From an uncultured Collinsella sp. (GTDB lineage: Bacteria > Actinomycetota > Coriobacteriia > Coriobacteriales > Coriobacteriaceae): DNA of 6,585 nt. Where the stretch lies: assembly GCA_902494545.1 (NCBI GenBank), contig CABUTP010000090.1, positions 1-6,585 on the forward strand, written 5' to 3'. The position numbers and the translations under genes were made by a program. Positions 5,750-6,585 of the stretch are shown one piece after another. The notes under the pieces were generated by a model. The model was not told the DNA's origin. It saw only the letters and a program-made list of their open reading frames with translations, and searched no databases. The first letter of the stretch is position 1. Every line of letters begins with the position of its first letter.

Positions 5750-6585
5750 CTACTCGGCGTCGGCGAAGCCGTTGGGGTTGTGGCTCTGCCAGTTCCAGCT
5801 ATCGCGGCACATGTCCGCGATGTCGTACTGGGCCTTCCAGCCCATCATGCGCTCGGCCTTGGAGGCGTCGCACCAGTTGGCAGCGATGTCGCCGGCGCGG
5901 CGCTCGCGGATCACGTAGGGCAGCTCCTTGCCACAAGCCTTGGAGAAGGCGGCGACGACCTCGAGTACCGAGGTGCCGGTGCCGGTGCCCAAGTTAAAGA
6001 TCTCGACGCCGGTCTTGCCGTTCATCCAGTTAAGGGCGGCAACGTGACCAGAGGCCAGATCGCACACGTGGATGTAGTCGCGCACGCCGGTGCCGTCGGG
6101 GGTGGGGTAGTCGTTGCCAAAGACCTGAACGGCCTCGAGCTTGCCCACGGCGACCTGGGCGACATAGGGCACCAGGTTGTTGGGGATGCCCTTGGGGTCC
6201 TCGCCGATCAGGCCCGACGGATGAGCGCCGATGGGGTTGAAGTAACGGAGCAGCACGACGTCCCACTCGGGGTCGGCGGTGTGGACGTCCATAAGGATCT
6301 GCTCGATCATCCACTTGGTCCAACCATAGGGGTTGGTCGCGGGCTTCTTAGGATCCTCCTCGGTGACGGGCGGGTTGTCCGGGTCGCCGTAGACGGTCGA
6401 GGAGCTCGAGAAGATGATGGACTTGCAGCCATGGTTGCGCATGACGTCGATGAGCACCAGGGTGTTCTCGATGTTGTTGTGGTAGTACTCGACGGGCTTA
6501 CTCACCGACTCGCCGACGGCCTTAAAGCCGGCGAAGTGGATGACGCGGTCGATCTGATGGGTGTCGAAGATCTTGTTCATGGCCT
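5750..6585 (-). CDS. galE: UDP-glucose 4-epimerase (N-terminus beyond the window)
   Basis: GalE interconverts UDP-glucose and UDP-galactose through an NAD-bound keto intermediate, feeding the Leloir pathway and glycan precursors. It is an extended short-chain dehydrogenase. The visible part aligns with E. coli GalE without gaps over the catalytic residues, with an offset of 64 counting from the Met at 6580. On that basis Ser60, Tyr85 and Lys89 (FSSSSTVYG, then NPYGWTK) equal E. coli Ser124, Tyr149 and Lys153. Substrate-binding segments RYFNPIGAHPSG, GIPNNLVPY, FGNDYPTPDGTGVRDYIHV and FNLGTG are all present. The Rossmann glycine motif and about the first 64 residues lie outside the window, so the ATG at 6580 is internal. 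Asn235 stands where E. coli has Tyr299, the residue that limits use of N-acetylated sugars, so activity on UDP-GlcNAc/GalNAc is possible. It has its own terminator and is probably not co-transcribed with malQ. Confidence 0.95.
   Translation of the reverse strand, partial: AMNKIFDTHQIDRVIHFAGFKAVGESVSKPVEYYHNNIENTLVLIDVMRNHGCKSIIFSSSSTVYGDPDNPPVTEEDPKKPATNPYGWTKWMIEQILMDVHTADPEWDVVLLRYFNPIGAHPSGLIGEDPKGIPNNLVPYVAQVAVGKLEAVQVFGNDYPTPDGTGVRDYIHVCDLASGHVAALNWMNGKTGVEIFNLGTGTGTSVLEVVAAFSKACGKELPYVIRERRAGDIAANWCDASKAERMMGWKAQYDIADMCRDSWNWQSHNPNGFADAE

Noticed and set aside
6578..6580. ATG at 6580 as the start of galE
   Set aside because: Alignment with E. coli GalE places this Met near residue 65. 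The NAD-binding glycine motif must lie upstream, outside the window.

Overview
The window is a piece of a GC-rich bacterial chromosome carrying carbohydrate-metabolism genes. Codon use strongly favours G/C at third positions. The gene set is an MsmK/UgpC-type sugar ABC ATPase, a short-form glycogen/maltodextrin phosphorylase, a GH77 amylomaltase and GalE. Together with the protein style, this suggests a gut actinobacterium of the Coriobacteriia, such as Collinsella. That assignment is an inference from general resemblance; no marker gene is present.

Layout. Positions 1-1089 (+) hold the ABC sugar-importer ATPase, which lacks only its first residues, followed by a strong intrinsic terminator at 1158-1202. 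Positions 1201-1566 hold no gene. They contain four near-identical 57-bp inverted-repeat units at 80-81 bp spacing, which amounts to eight copies of a 16-bp element in strictly alternating orientation about every 40 bp. Position 1567 onward belongs to a minus-strand block: the glgP/malP terminator (1567-1599), the phosphorylase gene (1627-3894), a 128-bp spacer with a GC-rich hairpin, malQ (4023-5528), a malQ leader and putative promoter with a palindrome (about 5529-5660), the galE terminator (5693-5727), and galE (5750 to the window edge, N-terminus cut off).

How the genes fit together. The ATPase would power import of oligosaccharides. MalQ disproportionates short maltodextrins into longer chains plus glucose, and the phosphorylase cleaves those chains to glucose-1-phosphate. 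malQ and glgP/malP are co-directional and probably form one maltodextrin/glycogen unit with malQ first. GalE interconverts UDP-glucose and UDP-galactose and is separated from malQ by its own terminator, so it is probably an independent unit.

The genes are ordinary. The part most worth attention is the repeat array at 1229-1526. It sits between two terminators that face each other, has very regular geometry, and its arm substitutions mostly preserve pairing (as G-U) only if the + strand is read as RNA. A second point is an Asn at the GalE position that controls acetamido-sugar acceptance.
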